NCBI GenBank assembly: GCA_002729885.1
Contig: PBUB01000008.1
Span: forward strand, 1-64,000
DNA from: Spirochaetaceae bacterium
GTDB taxonomy: Bacteria; Spirochaetota; Leptospiria; Leptospirales; Leptonemataceae
DNA length: 64,000 nucleotides
Reading direction: 5' to 3'
Shown one piece after another: positions 7,940-17,956 of this stretch; the stretch's first letter is position 1, and each line of letters opens with the position of its first letter. The translations under genes and the position numbers were made by a program. The notes beneath the pieces were generated by a model. That model saw only the letters and a list, made by a program, of their open reading frames with translations, did not search any database and was not told where the DNA came from.

Positions 7940-10900
7940 TTGTATGGTGGATGTGGCCGAGGGATTCGGTCCTCAGTGCAATCCTTTCTAAAGGCATTTG
8001 CCGGACGATTCTGGGAAGACCGCTGGAACAAAACTGGCGGTCTTTTTCCTGTGTACGGAGTGCCGGCAGGTTCCACCGGATTCGTCCTTGCTTCTCTTCA
8101 AAAGGTCATGACAGAAGTCCCCATCCTGGTGGTGACTCCTGGGGCCGTTTCCGCGGAGGCTCTGGCTCTGGACCTGGAGCTATTTCTCAAACCAGATGAA
8201 TTTACGTTAATTCCTGAAAAAGACGGCATTCCCTACGACCGGGCTCGCAGGGATGCCGCTATCGCAGGTCAGAGGGTTCATGGAATCCTGGATCTGTGCG
8301 AAAATCGATCCGGACTCTACATCGCCCCGGTGGCGGCCTTGATGCGACGTATTCAGAATCCGGACATCTGGCAAAGGGCCACTCTGAATCTAAAGACCGG
8401 AATTACCATAGATCCCGGGCTTCTGTTACAGAGATTGCTGAGCCTGGGATACCACAGGGTGGAGCGAGCAGAGGGCCCCGGCGATGTATGTATGAAAGGT
8501 TCGGTGCTGGACATCTACTCTCCGGGCCAGGATCCGGTGCGCCTGGATTTCTTTGACATAGAAATAGAAAGCATCCGGCACTTTGATCCGGAAACCCAGA
8601 GAAGCGGACAGATGCTGGACTCCGTAGAAATCCTGCCAGCCACCGAGGATCTTCTTCCGGCCATGGAGAAGGATGCCTTCCTGGAGTATCTGGAGAAATT
8701 CCAGGACAGGGAGATGCCGGACTGGCTGGAAGAACTGAAGGGTCAGACATTTTCCGGTCAGCTAAAGCCAGAGGAGCAATTCTATCCAGGGCGAAACCTT
8801 CCAGGCCTGGAAGATGTACTGGTGGATTTCATGGAAAGCCGGGCCTTACTGGACTGCTTTTCGCAAAAGCCTGTGGTCATCGTCTTAAACAGCGACGAAA
8901 TCGAAAAGCACCGACACCGAGTTATTACAGAATACGATACCATCTTCGAGGCCGAATGCGGAGATCGCATGGCTGCTTCCCCGGATTCGATCCTGGTAAA
9001 CGATCCGCTCCATCTTGAAGACCTGGAACAGCAGGAGAACCAGCCATCTGATGATTTGCCTCAAAACATTCGGTCCATCTTTCGCCTGACAGAGGATCTG
9101 GCAGATCTCAATAGCGCTGCCGATGTGGACCGGCCCATGATTCGCAGCGCAGCCGGCTTTCAGGGACGCATTTCCGAGCTGCGAAAAGCGGTAGAAGAAA
9201 AGCTCCAGCAAAAGGCTACTGTAATCCTCACCTCTCCGTACCATGCTCAAATCCAGCGGATTTCTGGAATATTTCGCGGAGAACCTGTGGATCTGGCCGT
9301 TACCGAAGATCCGGTGGGCCCCCTGGAACTTTCGGACGCTTCGGAAAAGGAAAAGCAATCTCCCAAAAAATCTTCCCGAACTTCCGGTGCTGGAAAGTCC
9401 GTCACCACCACAAAGCAGGCCAGGGCGCAAAAGAAAAGTGAGAATCCTACGCTGTACGTGGTGCAGAACTTCAGGAATTCCGGTTTCGAAATACCGGATC
9501 TCAACCTGTTTGTCTGGTCGGACCATGATATTTTTGGCCGCGGATATCGTAAAAGAAATCGCTTTAAATCCAGAACCTCATCGCCCATCGAGTCTTTCCT
9601 GGATCTCAAGGAAGGGGATTTCGTGGTGCACATCAACCATGGTGTGGGCAAGTTCGTAAAACTGGAACGGGTGAAAGCAGCCGGAAGGGAACGAGATTTC
9701 CTGGTTCTGGAATACGCAGAGCAGGATCGTCTATTTGTTCCGCTGGATCAGATTTCTCTGGTACAGAAATATGCGGCCCCCACAGAAAAGCCCAGGCTGG
9801 ACCATCTTGGTCGGGCATCGTTCAAGAAGGTTCGGGAGCGAGTAGAAGAAAGAATTGAGGAGTTCGCAGAAGAGCTACTCAAGATTTATGCAGCGCGAAT
9901 GAGTCGCAAGGGATATGCTTATCCGCCGGATTCTCCCTGGCAGGAAGAGTTCGAAGCTGCTTTTCCCTTTGAAGAGACCCCGGATCAGATTACTGCCATC
10001 GAATCTGTAAAAAATGATATGGAAACCGCCCGGCCCATGGATCGCCTGGTTTGCGGTGACGTAGGTTACGGAAAAACGGAAGTGGCTATTCGCGCCGCAT
10101 TCAAGGCTGTTATGGGCGGCAAACAGGTGGCTGTAATCTGTCCGACTACGATTTTGGCTCTGCAGCACTTTAAGAACTTCAAAGAAAGATACGGCGAATT
10201 TCCCGTGCGAGTGGACTGGATATCCAGGTTTCGCACGCGAAAGGAGGTTACGGAGACCAAACAGAAACTTCTGGAAGGCGAAGTAGATGTTGTCATTGGA
10301 ACCCATGCTCTTCTGGCAAAGGATATCAAATTCAAGAACCTGGGCCTGCTTATTGTAGATGAGGAGCAGCGATTTGGAGTTACTCATAAAGAAGCGCTTA
10401 AAAAGATGAAAGCTCTGGTGGATGTTCTTACGCTTACAGCCACTCCCATTCCGCGTACACTCCATCTTTCTCTTACCGGGATTCGAGATCTAAGCATCAT
10501 ACAGACCCCTCCCAGAGACCGCCGGCCGGTGCAGACCTTTGTAATGGAAGATTCGGATACGGTGCTGGTGGAAGCTGTGGAGCGAGAACTGGAGCGCGGC
10601 GGGCAGGTTTTTTATCTACATAATCGCATTCAGGATCTGGATGCAGTCGCCGCCCGCATTCAGGCACTGATGCCGGATGTAAGCTTTACCAGCCTTCATG
10701 GTCAGATGGATGAGGATGATATCGAAAACATTCTTCTGGACTTTGTGAATCGAAAGTACGACCTGCTGCTTACCACCGCCATCATCGAAAACGGAATCGA
10801 TATGCCCAACGTAAATACTCTGATTGTGGATCGGGCGGACTCCTTTGGACTTTCGCAGCTGTACCAGATCCGGGGCAGGGTAGGACGATCCTCCAGACAG

Positions 10901-11647
10901 GCCTATGCCTATTTCTTTCATCCAGGAAAGCACATCCTCACCGAACATGCGCAGAAAAGATTGAATACACTTCTGGAATACCAGGAACTGGGAAGCGGCT
11001 TTAAAGTGGCCATGCGAGACCTGGAGATTCGGGGAGCGGGCAACCTTCTGGGTAAGGAGCAAAGCGGGGATATCATGGATGTAGGCTATGAGCTCTACAT
11101 CAAGTTTCTGGACGATGCAGTGCGTCGATTGAAAGGGGAAGAGGTGCCATCGGACTTTAGATGTGCCGTGAACCTGAAAACGGATTTCTATCTTCCAGAC
11201 GATTACATTCCAGATACCAGACAGAAAATCGAATTCTACAAGAGATTCGAAGCGGCTATTGATCTGGAAGAGGTGGAGGCCCTGGCAGATGAAATGGAGG
11301 ATCGTTTCGGTGAGCCTGTGGGAGCTGCCCGTCAATTTGTTATAGTTGAAAAGATTCGCACCCTTTGTTCCATCGCAGGTTTTGAAAAGGTCTTTGAGGA
11401 AGGGGCCGGAATGATTCAGCTGGAGGCCGGAGAGAACTTCAGGATTCCTCCGGAGCATATGATCAAGGTCCTTAAATCCGGCCGGGGCTTCCGGGTGAAG
11501 CCAGGAAAATCGGACACTCTATACTTCGAGCCGTCTGCCGCTGTCCAGAAAGCCGGACTGGAGGAAAGACTGGCTGCCTTTTTGTCCGCCCTGCTGGAAC
11601 TGGCAGCCCCGGTGCATGAAAAGGAAAAGGAAGTTATAGCCGGATAG
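7940..11647 (+). CDS. mfd: Transcription-repair coupling factor Mfd
   Basis: A 1235-residue ATP-dependent translocase that removes RNA polymerase stalled at DNA lesions and recruits UvrA. Visible in order are a UvrB-like N-terminal module (about 1-380) and a Lys/Ser-rich low-complexity insert (465-502). The RNA-polymerase-interacting CarD-like domain begins at LKEGDFVVHINHGVGKF (about 555). The helicase lobes follow, with Walker A GDVGYGKT at 706-713 and the DEEQ box at 807-810, then the RGRVGRS motif and the TRCF C-terminal domain. Length is slightly above the usual 1150 owing to the insert. The first possible codon is TTG 7940; GTG 7976 would also give a normal N-terminus. It follows the recombinase-like gene almost directly and precedes a lipoprotein gene. 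Confidence 0.96.
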   Translation: MYGGCGRGIRSSVQSFLKAFAGRFWEDRWNKTGGLFPVYGVPAGSTGFVLASLQKVMTEVPILVVTPGAVSAEALALDLELFLKPDEFTLIPEKDGIPYDRARRDAAIAGQRVHGILDLCENRSGLYIAPVAALMRRIQNPDIWQRATLNLKTGITIDPGLLLQRLLSLGYHRVERAEGPGDVCMKGSVLDIYSPGQDPVRLDFFDIEIESIRHFDPETQRSGQMLDSVEILPATEDLLPAMEKDAFLEYLEKFQDREMPDWLEELKGQTFSGQLKPEEQFYPGRNLPGLEDVLVDFMESRALLDCFSQKPVVIVLNSDEIEKHRHRVITEYDTIFEAECGDRMAASPDSILVNDPLHLEDLEQQENQPSDDLPQNIRSIFRLTEDLADLNSAADVDRPMIRSAAGFQGRISELRKAVEEKLQQKATVILTSPYHAQIQRISGIFRGEPVDLAVTEDPVGPLELSDASEKEKQSPKKSSRTSGAGKSVTTTKQARAQKKSENPTLYVVQNFRNSGFEIPDLNLFVWSDHDIFGRGYRKRNRFKSRTSSPIESFLDLKEGDFVVHINHGVGKFVKLERVKAAGRERDFLVLEYAEQDRLFVPLDQISLVQKYAAPTEKPRLDHLGRASFKKVRERVEERIEEFAEELLKIYAARMSRKGYAYPPDSPWQEEFEAAFPFEETPDQITAIESVKNDMETARPMDRLVCGDVGYGKTEVAIRAAFKAVMGGKQVAVICPTTILALQHFKNFKERYGEFPVRVDWISRFRTRKEVTETKQKLLEGEVDVVIGTHALLAKDIKFKNLGLLIVDEEQRFGVTHKEALKKMKALVDVLTLTATPIPRTLHLSLTGIRDLSIIQTPPRDRRPVQTFVMEDSDTVLVEAVERELERGGQVFYLHNRIQDLDAVAARIQALMPDVSFTSLHGQMDEDDIENILLDFVNRKYDLLLTTAIIENGIDMPNVNTLIVDRADSFGLSQLYQIRGRVGRSSRQAYAYFFHPGKHILTEHAQKRLNTLLEYQELGSGFKVAMRDLEIRGAGNLLGKEQSGDIMDVGYELYIKFLDDAVRRLKGEEVPSDFRCAVNLKTDFYLPDDYIPDTRQKIEFYKRFEAAIDLEEVEALADEMEDRFGEPVGAARQFVIVEKIRTLCSIAGFEKVFEEGAGMIQLEAGENFRIPPEHMIKVLKSGRGFRVKPGKSDTLYFEPSAAVQKAGLEERLAAFLSALLELAAPVHEKEKEVIAG

Positions 11648-11755
11648 TTTCGCTTGCCGTCCGAGGCCGGATGTCATGCCATGACTGAGAACCGGGGCAT
11701 AGGCCCGGTGCGTAAAATCTAGGCATTTCATTTGCAGTTAGCGGGAGAAATCTTG

Positions 11756-12490
11756 ATGAAAAGGCAATTTCAGTTCATTTCCATTACAGCGGCGATCCTA
11801 ATCTCAATTAGCGCCTGTAAAGATGGGGAAAAAATAGAAACCATCGGAAATCATACCATTACAACCAAAGAATATGAGCGTTACTATGAGGGCTATGTAG
11901 AGAAAACAGCCCGCATGGCCAATGCAGAAAAAAAGACTCTGATCAAGTTCATTTGTAATCCAGATGATATTCAGAGAACTCGACCTGAATTCCGTCAGGC
12001 GTTGATGCTTCTGAATCCGGAATTCAACTACAAGCAATACAGAGAAGTGCGAATCATCGAGCAGAGAGCTATGGAAGATGGCTTCGCCGATCGCCCCATG
12101 GTAAAAGAGGTTCTGGAGCAGGTTCGCCTGGAAACTCTGAGCCGACTTTACATGATGGATAAAATCGAAGCTCAAATCAAGATAACAGAAGCTCAAAAAG
12201 AAGAGCGCTGCCAGCAGATTCGTACTCAGTACGGAGCGCAGGCTGCATCCATGACTCTGGACGATTGTCTTTCTTATGCGGAAGCCACGCTGAAGCAGGA
12301 GATCATGGAGCGGGAATCAGAAGCGATTCGCGAAGAAATGAGAGAGCGCATTACCGTAGATACAAACGATAACTTCGATAAAGATGCATTTCTGAAAAAC
12401 GGTATTCCGGCTTACAATGAAATGCGAAAAGCCGGAAACTGCTACGCAGAAGCTCCAGCCCCTGCAACCGACGAGGCGCCTGAAGAGTAA
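11756..12490 (+). CDS. Lipoprotein with a SurA/PrsA-like N-terminal region
   Basis: A 244-residue lipoprotein with a signal peptide at 1-20 and lipobox ISAC, Cys21. The mature start (IETIGNHTITTKEYERYYEGY) resembles the N-terminal segment of SurA/PrsA-type chaperones, where an 'I-x-x-x-E-F/Y' strand precedes helices. The rest is predicted helical and rich in Glu and Arg. There is no parvulin domain, so peptidyl-prolyl isomerase activity is not expected. A chaperone-like periplasmic role is an inference. ATG 11756 has GGAG seven to eight bases upstream. It is followed by a strong terminator and sits 108 bases after mfd, possibly in the same transcript. Confidence 0.72.
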   Translation: MKRQFQFISITAAILISISACKDGEKIETIGNHTITTKEYERYYEGYVEKTARMANAEKKTLIKFICNPDDIQRTRPEFRQALMLLNPEFNYKQYREVRIIEQRAMEDGFADRPMVKEVLEQVRLETLSRLYMMDKIEAQIKITEAQKEERCQQIRTQYGAQAASMTLDDCLSYAEATLKQEIMERESEAIREEMRERITVDTNDNFDKDAFLKNGIPAYNEMRKAGNCYAEAPAPATDEAPEE

Positions 12491-12532
12491 TCTGCAAAGG
12501 CCGGTTTGCCCGGACCATCTTTTTGGATCATC

Positions 12533-12560
12533 AAAGCCCGGAGCAGTCCGGGCTTTTTTG
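12533..12560 (+). terminator. Rho-independent terminator
   Basis: AAAGCCCGG, loop AGCAGT, CCGGGCTTT, then TTTG: a perfect 9-pair stem with a T tract, about 40 bases after the lipoprotein stop codon. It closes the mfd-lipoprotein transcript and may also act against the convergent desulfurase transcript. Confidence 0.92.
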
Positions 12561-12580
12561 TTTAGCCGGCAAAACGACAG

Positions 12581-13723
12581 TTAGACCAGAGCGCCGGGCA
12601 TAAGTCTTTTCAGAATTGGCTCCAGGGTATCCATCAGCACCTGAAAATCATTTTCGCTGGAATCGAGACCGCTGGAGAAGCGAAGGGCCTGCATACTTTC
12701 CTTTTCTGAATAGCCCATGTTCAGAAGAACACGGGAAGGCTGCCTGGTTCTGGATTTGCACGAACTTCCGGTGGAGCACACTATGCCTGCCTGGTCCAGC
12801 CCCATAAGCAGAAAATCCATATGATCCATCCCCGAGAAAATCGTATAGCTGGTATTGGAAAGCCTGGGGCTGGTTTTCCCGGCAATGATGACCCCGCGAG
12901 ATTCCAGGAATTGCTCTAGGCTCTCATGCCATTTTTGGAGCCTTTCGCTTTTCGCATCCATCTGATCTAGCTGTAGTAAAAAGGCATCCACCATGCAGCC
13001 AATAGCCATCAGGTTTTCAGTGCCTGCTCTGGTTTCGTCTTCCTGTAATCCTCCCCGGTAAAGAGGAACTATAGAATCTATATATTTCTGCGAATAGATA
13101 GCAGCCGAACCGCCAGCCCCGGCGCCCAGCTTATGACCGTTAATCAAAAATCCATCCAGAGAGCTTACTGGCAGAGGAATCTTTCCTGCGCTCTGGATGG
13201 TATCTGACAGAAAGGGAATGCCTCTGGCTCTGGCCAGTTCCGATAGCTGCTCCACCGGCTGGATGACACCTGTTTCGTTGGATGCATGTATGACGCTTAC
13301 AAAGGCAATCTCTTCTGGAAGGGATTCGCTGTTGAATAGATCCTCAAGATCGGATGCACTGGTTCTGCCGGATGCATCCAGAGGTAGAAATTCGATTTTT
13401 AAACCGGCATCGCGGCAGGCTGCAATCATGGCATCGTGCTCACAGGATGATAGAATGCATCGTTTGAATGGGCCTCTTTCTGCAAAGCTTCGCACAAGCC
13501 AGTAGGTGGCTTCTGTGCCCGTAGAGGCGAATCGCACGGAACTGGATGGCAGACCCAGAGCATCGGCCATAGACTTTCTGTTTTTATCAATGAAGGATTG
13601 GTTTTTCTGGGAAGCTACGGAGATTCCACTGGGATTGGCGGGGTTCTCCAGGTATCTCTTCCAATTTGCTTCGAATACACTGCGAATGGGCGGATGAGTG
13701 GCATTGTAATCCAGATAGATCAT
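12581..13723 (-). CDS. Cysteine desulfurase, NifS/IscS family
   Basis: A 380-residue PLP enzyme that takes sulfur from L-cysteine as a persulfide for Fe-S clusters, tRNA thiolation or thiamine. MIYLDYNATHPP is the standard NifS-family opening. His96 stacks over the cofactor, the PLP lysine is K198 in GHKLGAG, and the catalytic loop cysteine is C322 in STGSSCKSR. Start at ATG 13723 matches the family; the ORF extends to 13756 only through the end of the upstream gene. That gene stops two bases before this ATG, so the two are almost certainly cotranscribed. No scaffold (iscU/sufU) lies nearby. thiS is about 8 kb away on the other strand, so dedication to a particular pathway cannot be inferred. 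Confidence 0.93.
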   Translation of the reverse strand: MIYLDYNATHPPIRSVFEANWKRYLENPANPSGISVASQKNQSFIDKNRKSMADALGLPSSSVRFASTGTEATYWLVRSFAERGPFKRCILSSCEHDAMIAACRDAGLKIEFLPLDASGRTSASDLEDLFNSESLPEEIAFVSVIHASNETGVIQPVEQLSELARARGIPFLSDTIQSAGKIPLPVSSLDGFLINGHKLGAGAGGSAAIYSQKYIDSIVPLYRGGLQEDETRAGTENLMAIGCMVDAFLLQLDQMDAKSERLQKWHESLEQFLESRGVIIAGKTSPRLSNTSYTIFSGMDHMDFLLMGLDQAGIVCSTGSSCKSRTRQPSRVLLNMGYSEKESMQALRFSSGLDSSENDFQVLMDTLEPILKRLMPGALV

Positions 13724-13725
13724 GA

Positions 13726-14946
13726 TTAGCGAATATACTCCAGGCGATTCTGGCAATGAGGCCTCACTGTGCCCCGGATTTCAGAGAAGCAATCTGCTTC
13801 CCTGTGAAGTCCCTGAGCGCTCAGCGTTTTTCGGGCCAGCTCTCGCACATCCGCAGCGTCCGGTGCCTCAATATTGAAAATCAACGAAATCTGCCTGAGT
13901 TCGGCGCGAGCTTCTTCGTAGCGTTCGGTGTGAACAAGAATGCGGGTGATCTCGATTCGGGCCGGTACTTCCAGGGATCTGTGACGGGCGGCCCCGCTGA
14001 ATGAATCCATTGCCAGGGTGTAGGGATCCTCGAAACTCGCGTCTCCTTTTCTGGCCAGCCAGCCCAGGACCTGGCCCTGTTCCAGATAAAGATAGGGAAG
14101 ACGCTCTTCCGGTGCCGCAAATATTAGTTTGTTATAAACCTGGAATGCTTCTCTGGGAGCCAGACATACCAGGGATCGGGTATTGCATCCTTCCGGGGAA
14201 AAAGAGCCCGGGGCTCCCCCTCCCAGATACTGCAACAGCGCTTCCTGATAATTCCTGGAGTTTCGCAGGCTACCCAGGGCCAGAAGATCTCTTTCTGCCG
14301 GAAGTCTGTACTGGAAGTATTCCGGCTCTCCCTTTTCCAGTTCCAGATAGGCTCTCTGCTCCTGAAACTCCACATAATCGCCCCAGGAAAGCCTACCCAC
14401 CAGAGGCATACATAGCGCTTCAGCGTACCTTGAAATCAGAGCCGGAATTAGAATCGTCTCTTTGCCAGGAAGTCCCCGGTCTTCTCCGGTCACTTCATAT
14501 GCGTAGTAGGTAGCATGAATCAAATCCTGCAAAGACTCCAGTACCTGTTCCCGGTTTTCCTTCCAGTAGCCTTCCGGCTCCACAACTCGAGGTCTTTCAC
14601 CGGGAGGAGCAATGTTCCAGTTTCGAATTTTGTCCAGCCAGTGGTTGCGTGCCAGGTTCACTTCGAAGAAAGGCCGTTCGCTTCTTTCCGGACAGGCCCT
14701 TTTCATCAAATCCAGTCGGATGCCTTCTTCTTCTATGGAATCCATGGCCGGTTTTACATACTTGAAGTAGGCATGGGATGAATCCTGGTGACCCGGATCG
14801 GGAAAGTCGGTGCTGATTGAGGCTAGAAAGGATACAATGCCATATCGATTGTTCATCAGCCAGTAACCTGCAGCCAGCCAGACCAGGGCCAGACCCAGGA
14901 TAGGCCATCGATACTTGCTCATCTGTCGCAGGATCAGCCGAATCAT
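13726..14946 (-). CDS. Membrane-anchored helical repeat protein, unknown function
   Basis: A 406-residue protein with one N-terminal membrane helix (about 14-32, WPILGLALVWLAAGYWL) and a large, presumably periplasmic domain. The mature part is mostly amphipathic helices. The last third (about 270-390) has degenerate TPR-like spacing (YLYLEQGQVLGWLARKG, ITRILVHTERYEEARAEL). No enzyme motif is visible. It is translated just before the cysteine desulfurase, whose ATG follows this stop by two bases. A functional link is unproven. Start at ATG 14946 with a GGGG stretch upstream. It is divergent from the TPR gene at 15031, leaving about 85 bases for both promoters. Confidence 0.65.
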   Translation of the reverse strand: MIRLILRQMSKYRWPILGLALVWLAAGYWLMNNRYGIVSFLASISTDFPDPGHQDSSHAYFKYVKPAMDSIEEEGIRLDLMKRACPERSERPFFEVNLARNHWLDKIRNWNIAPPGERPRVVEPEGYWKENREQVLESLQDLIHATYYAYEVTGEDRGLPGKETILIPALISRYAEALCMPLVGRLSWGDYVEFQEQRAYLELEKGEPEYFQYRLPAERDLLALGSLRNSRNYQEALLQYLGGGAPGSFSPEGCNTRSLVCLAPREAFQVYNKLIFAAPEERLPYLYLEQGQVLGWLARKGDASFEDPYTLAMDSFSGAARHRSLEVPARIEITRILVHTERYEEARAELRQISLIFNIEAPDAADVRELARKTLSAQGLHREADCFSEIRGTVRPHCQNRLEYIR

Positions 14947-15030
14947 CACCCCAGATCACAGGAAAAAAGCCTTCTGACCAGCCAAAAAAATCTGGAACTG
15001 AGGTTTCCCCTTCCAAAACTTAACGCATCC

Positions 15031-17118
15031 ATGTGGGGCCTGCGCCAAAAGTTTCTTCTTCTCTTTGTTTTCCTTCCTTTCCTGGTTTCTACCAGCACAT
15101 ATTCCGAGCCTGGCCCGGAGGAAGCGAAACCCGTCCCAGCCGGTTCCGGACTATTGCTGCAAAAGGCTTTCGCAGCCCAGGCAAGGGAGGACTACCCGGC
15201 GGCCGCGGGCTTCTATGAAAGCTATCTGAAAGCCAGAGAAAAAGAAGCAGAGTCCGGTAGCCAGAAGGACCTGGACTTTGTGAGGCTTCAATATGGTGAG
15301 GTACTCTACCAGCTCAAGCGAAACGATCAGGCTGTGGCTCAGATAGAGTCAGCCCTGGAAGAACCCACCACAGAAACGGACTTGATGAGCGGTCTTCTGC
15401 TTCTGGCGGACCTGGGAAAGCAGGAAAGATCCCTGGAGTTAACCCTTAAAGCACTTTCCAGGTATCCGGCCAATGTGGAGCTAAACTACCATGCTGCCGA
15501 GCTGTATCGCGTGGGCGGCGCAGAAGAAAAGAGTATGAATTACTACACCCGGGTTCTTCATGTTTCGCCTCCCGGGGATTTTCGCAGCGGATATTATCGA
15601 TCCAACTCTCTGTGGAAGCTTGCAGTATACTATGTTGGTAAAAAGAACACCGACCTGGCCTCACTGTATGCTCTTCGCTTTCTGGAGTATCATCCAGAAA
15701 GCGTTGGTGGCAGGTATCTGCTGGGTGCCGGAGTATTCTTCGAAAACGGAAAGTACAATAAATCCCTGCCGCACCTGTTGAAGCTGGATCGACTGCCTCG
15801 GGATCAGCTCAAAGAGGCAGGTGTAGATACTGCAAGGCTGGACTTTATCCTGGGTCAAATCTTTATGATGAGATTTGATCCCCGGGCCATAGCTTATTTC
15901 TCAAGGTGCAAGGATTCCAATCCCCTGGCCGAGCAATACTGGCTGCTACTTACGAACCAGCCTCCAGGTTCCTATGCTCCTCTGTTGCAGTTTGTAAAGA
16001 AGCATCCGGAACATCTTCCGGCTCGGGTCGCATTACTATATGCACTTAAACAGCAAAAAGCCTACGATGCCTATGCATCAGAATTGATTGCGGTAAGCGA
16101 ACTGGCTGCCCGATTACATGAACCTGATACTGGATGGAAAGTCATTCAAAGGGCCAGGGCCTTTCAAAAGGAAAGACCGGAAATGAATATTTCGGAGTTC
16201 CATATCCATAGATTGAGCTGGATCCATCTTCAGGATTCAGGGCATCCTCATCGAGCGCTGATTGAAGCGGAGCGCACCATTCAAATCGGAGATCGGGATG
16301 GCCAGTGGGATGATGGATTGCCCAGAGTAGTTGCTGTGGAAAACCTGGCGAGATTGTATTCGCATGAAGAGATTGGAAGAAATGCCGATGCGAAGAGATT
16401 GCTCTTTGAACAACTGGAAAAGACTCCCGAACGCCATGAAACCCATATGGTGCTGGGCCTGGTAGAATGGAGAGAGCATAACTGGAATGAAGCTCTAAAG
16501 CATATGAATCGTGCCAGGGAGCTGGCGCCCAATCGACTGGATTATCTGTTTCTTGAGTCTGTGCTTCTTTCCGAGGAAGGGCAAATGGACCGAGCAGAAC
16601 AGGGGTATCTGGAAGTCTTAAAGGCAAATTCCAGTTTCGCCCCGGCTCAGAACTCCCTGGGATATCTTTATGCCAGACAGGGTAAGAAACTGGAAGAGGC
16701 CAGGTCTCTCATCGAAAAGGCCGTGCAGCAGGAACCCTCCAATGCAGCTTACAGGGACAGTCTGGGATGGGTCTATTTTAAAACCGGGGAGTATAATCTG
16801 GCTCGCTTCCATCTGGAAATGGCAGCAACTCTAATGAAGAATGAAAGCAGCCCCAGTCCAGAAATCTATGAACATCTGGGCGATGTTTACGACAAACTGA
16901 ATATGCCATTGCGGGCCCTGGAATCCTACAAAGAAGCTTTGAGATTGAATACCGGACCGGCTCGCAGACCAGGAACCTGGGAAAAGGAAATCCAGCAGAA
17001 GATGCGCCAGTTAAGAGGTACCAACGGTTTTTTGCAGAGGAATGAAGCTGGATGCAGCGGGGCAGGGAATCTGGCAGAATGTATCCAGTATGAAATGCGC
17101 GAATTGATATCTATTTGA
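15031..17118 (+). CDS. Exported TPR-repeat protein
   Basis: A 695-residue protein with a signal peptide (about 1-24), followed by tandem tetratricopeptide repeats over most of its length. Clear repeats occur at LAEQYWLLL, THMVLGLVEWREHNWNEAL, LDYLFLESVLLSEEGQMDRAEQ, SLGYLYARQGKKLEEARSL and EHLGDVYDKLNMPLRALES. TPRs serve protein-protein assembly; in the periplasm they often scaffold outer-membrane or envelope complexes. It precedes the LolB-like lipoprotein gene by 26 bases on the same strand, consistent with an operon and a shared role in lipoprotein or envelope handling. The partner is unknown. Confidence 0.8.
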   Translation: MWGLRQKFLLLFVFLPFLVSTSTYSEPGPEEAKPVPAGSGLLLQKAFAAQAREDYPAAAGFYESYLKAREKEAESGSQKDLDFVRLQYGEVLYQLKRNDQAVAQIESALEEPTTETDLMSGLLLLADLGKQERSLELTLKALSRYPANVELNYHAAELYRVGGAEEKSMNYYTRVLHVSPPGDFRSGYYRSNSLWKLAVYYVGKKNTDLASLYALRFLEYHPESVGGRYLLGAGVFFENGKYNKSLPHLLKLDRLPRDQLKEAGVDTARLDFILGQIFMMRFDPRAIAYFSRCKDSNPLAEQYWLLLTNQPPGSYAPLLQFVKKHPEHLPARVALLYALKQQKAYDAYASELIAVSELAARLHEPDTGWKVIQRARAFQKERPEMNISEFHIHRLSWIHLQDSGHPHRALIEAERTIQIGDRDGQWDDGLPRVVAVENLARLYSHEEIGRNADAKRLLFEQLEKTPERHETHMVLGLVEWREHNWNEALKHMNRARELAPNRLDYLFLESVLLSEEGQMDRAEQGYLEVLKANSSFAPAQNSLGYLYARQGKKLEEARSLIEKAVQQEPSNAAYRDSLGWVYFKTGEYNLARFHLEMAATLMKNESSPSPEIYEHLGDVYDKLNMPLRALESYKEALRLNTGPARRPGTWEKEIQQKMRQLRGTNGFLQRNEAGCSGAGNLAECIQYEMRELISI

Positions 17119-17144
17119 TTTTACACAAAATATAAAGGAAGATT

Positions 17145-17927
17145 ATGAAGCTTAAGATTATCAAGTTGAAGGCAGTACTACTGGCCAGCGTCCTGCTCAC
17201 TGCAGGTTGCCTTGGTTTTTGCAAAACCGTCGATGTTACACCGGAGCCCACACTTCCGCCGGGTCTGAAAGCCAAAAAAGATAGGATCGTTGAAAACTAT
17301 AAAGCTGGTAGCTGCTTTCTGGCAGGATTCAATATCAGCATTCGAAACTCGGAAGGTTCCCAGTCCGCCGTAGGCGAAGTGCGAAGCGATCCTCAGAATC
17401 GAAGATTGCATCTGGAATTCCGAGTACCCTACATTGGAATTACTCTGAGTCAACTGAGTATCCTGGAAGGCCAGGCCTATGTAAAAAACGTAAAGATGGA
17501 TCGAATGGAGACCATACCCGTAGAGAATTTGATGGTTCAGGGCATGGGACAGAATTCCATTCGCCTGCCTTTCATCTTCTTTCAGGAACTGCTCTTTGCG
17601 GGACTACCGGCAAATGTAATCGAAAAAGGAAAGTGGACTGAAAACCAGGACGGCTCTGTTTCTGTAACAGTGAAGGATCCGGGCCAGCAAGTAGAATACA
17701 AATTCGCATCCGGATATCTGCAGCAAATTCAGTATGGAAATGAGCAGAGTTCCGAAAATATTCAGGTGGATTTGCAGGGGCTCCGATCAAAAAGTCCTGC
17801 GATTCCAGGAAGGCTGGTTATCAATGCTCGCAAAGCGGGTAGCGCACCGGAAGCCATGATAATTGATTTTGGATCCGTGAATCCGTCCGCAGATTGCGGA
17901 TTGAATCGATTCCCCACCAGGTTCTAA
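17145..17927 (+). CDS. LolB-like / DUF4292-type outer-membrane lipoprotein
   Basis: A 260-residue lipoprotein with signal peptide 1-21 and lipobox LTAGC (Cys22). The mature domain has alternating amphipathic strands. Segments such as GEVRSDPQNRRLHLEFRVP, ITLSQLSILEGQAYVKN and YKFASGYLQQIQY are reminiscent of the open beta-barrel of LolB and of DUF4292 lipoproteins. LolB accepts lipoproteins from LolA and inserts them in the outer membrane. That function is inferred from fold resemblance only. Excellent ribosome binding site (AAAGGAAG, spacing 4). It is second in an operon with the TPR gene and convergent with the O-antigen ligase gene. Confidence 0.55.
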   Translation: MKLKIIKLKAVLLASVLLTAGCLGFCKTVDVTPEPTLPPGLKAKKDRIVENYKAGSCFLAGFNISIRNSEGSQSAVGEVRSDPQNRRLHLEFRVPYIGITLSQLSILEGQAYVKNVKMDRMETIPVENLMVQGMGQNSIRLPFIFFQELLFAGLPANVIEKGKWTENQDGSVSVTVKDPGQQVEYKFASGYLQQIQYGNEQSSENIQVDLQGLRSKSPAIPGRLVINARKAGSAPEAMIIDFGSVNPSADCGLNRFPTRF

Positions 17928-17956
17928 CGCCAGGTTCTAAATTGAGAAACCAATAG

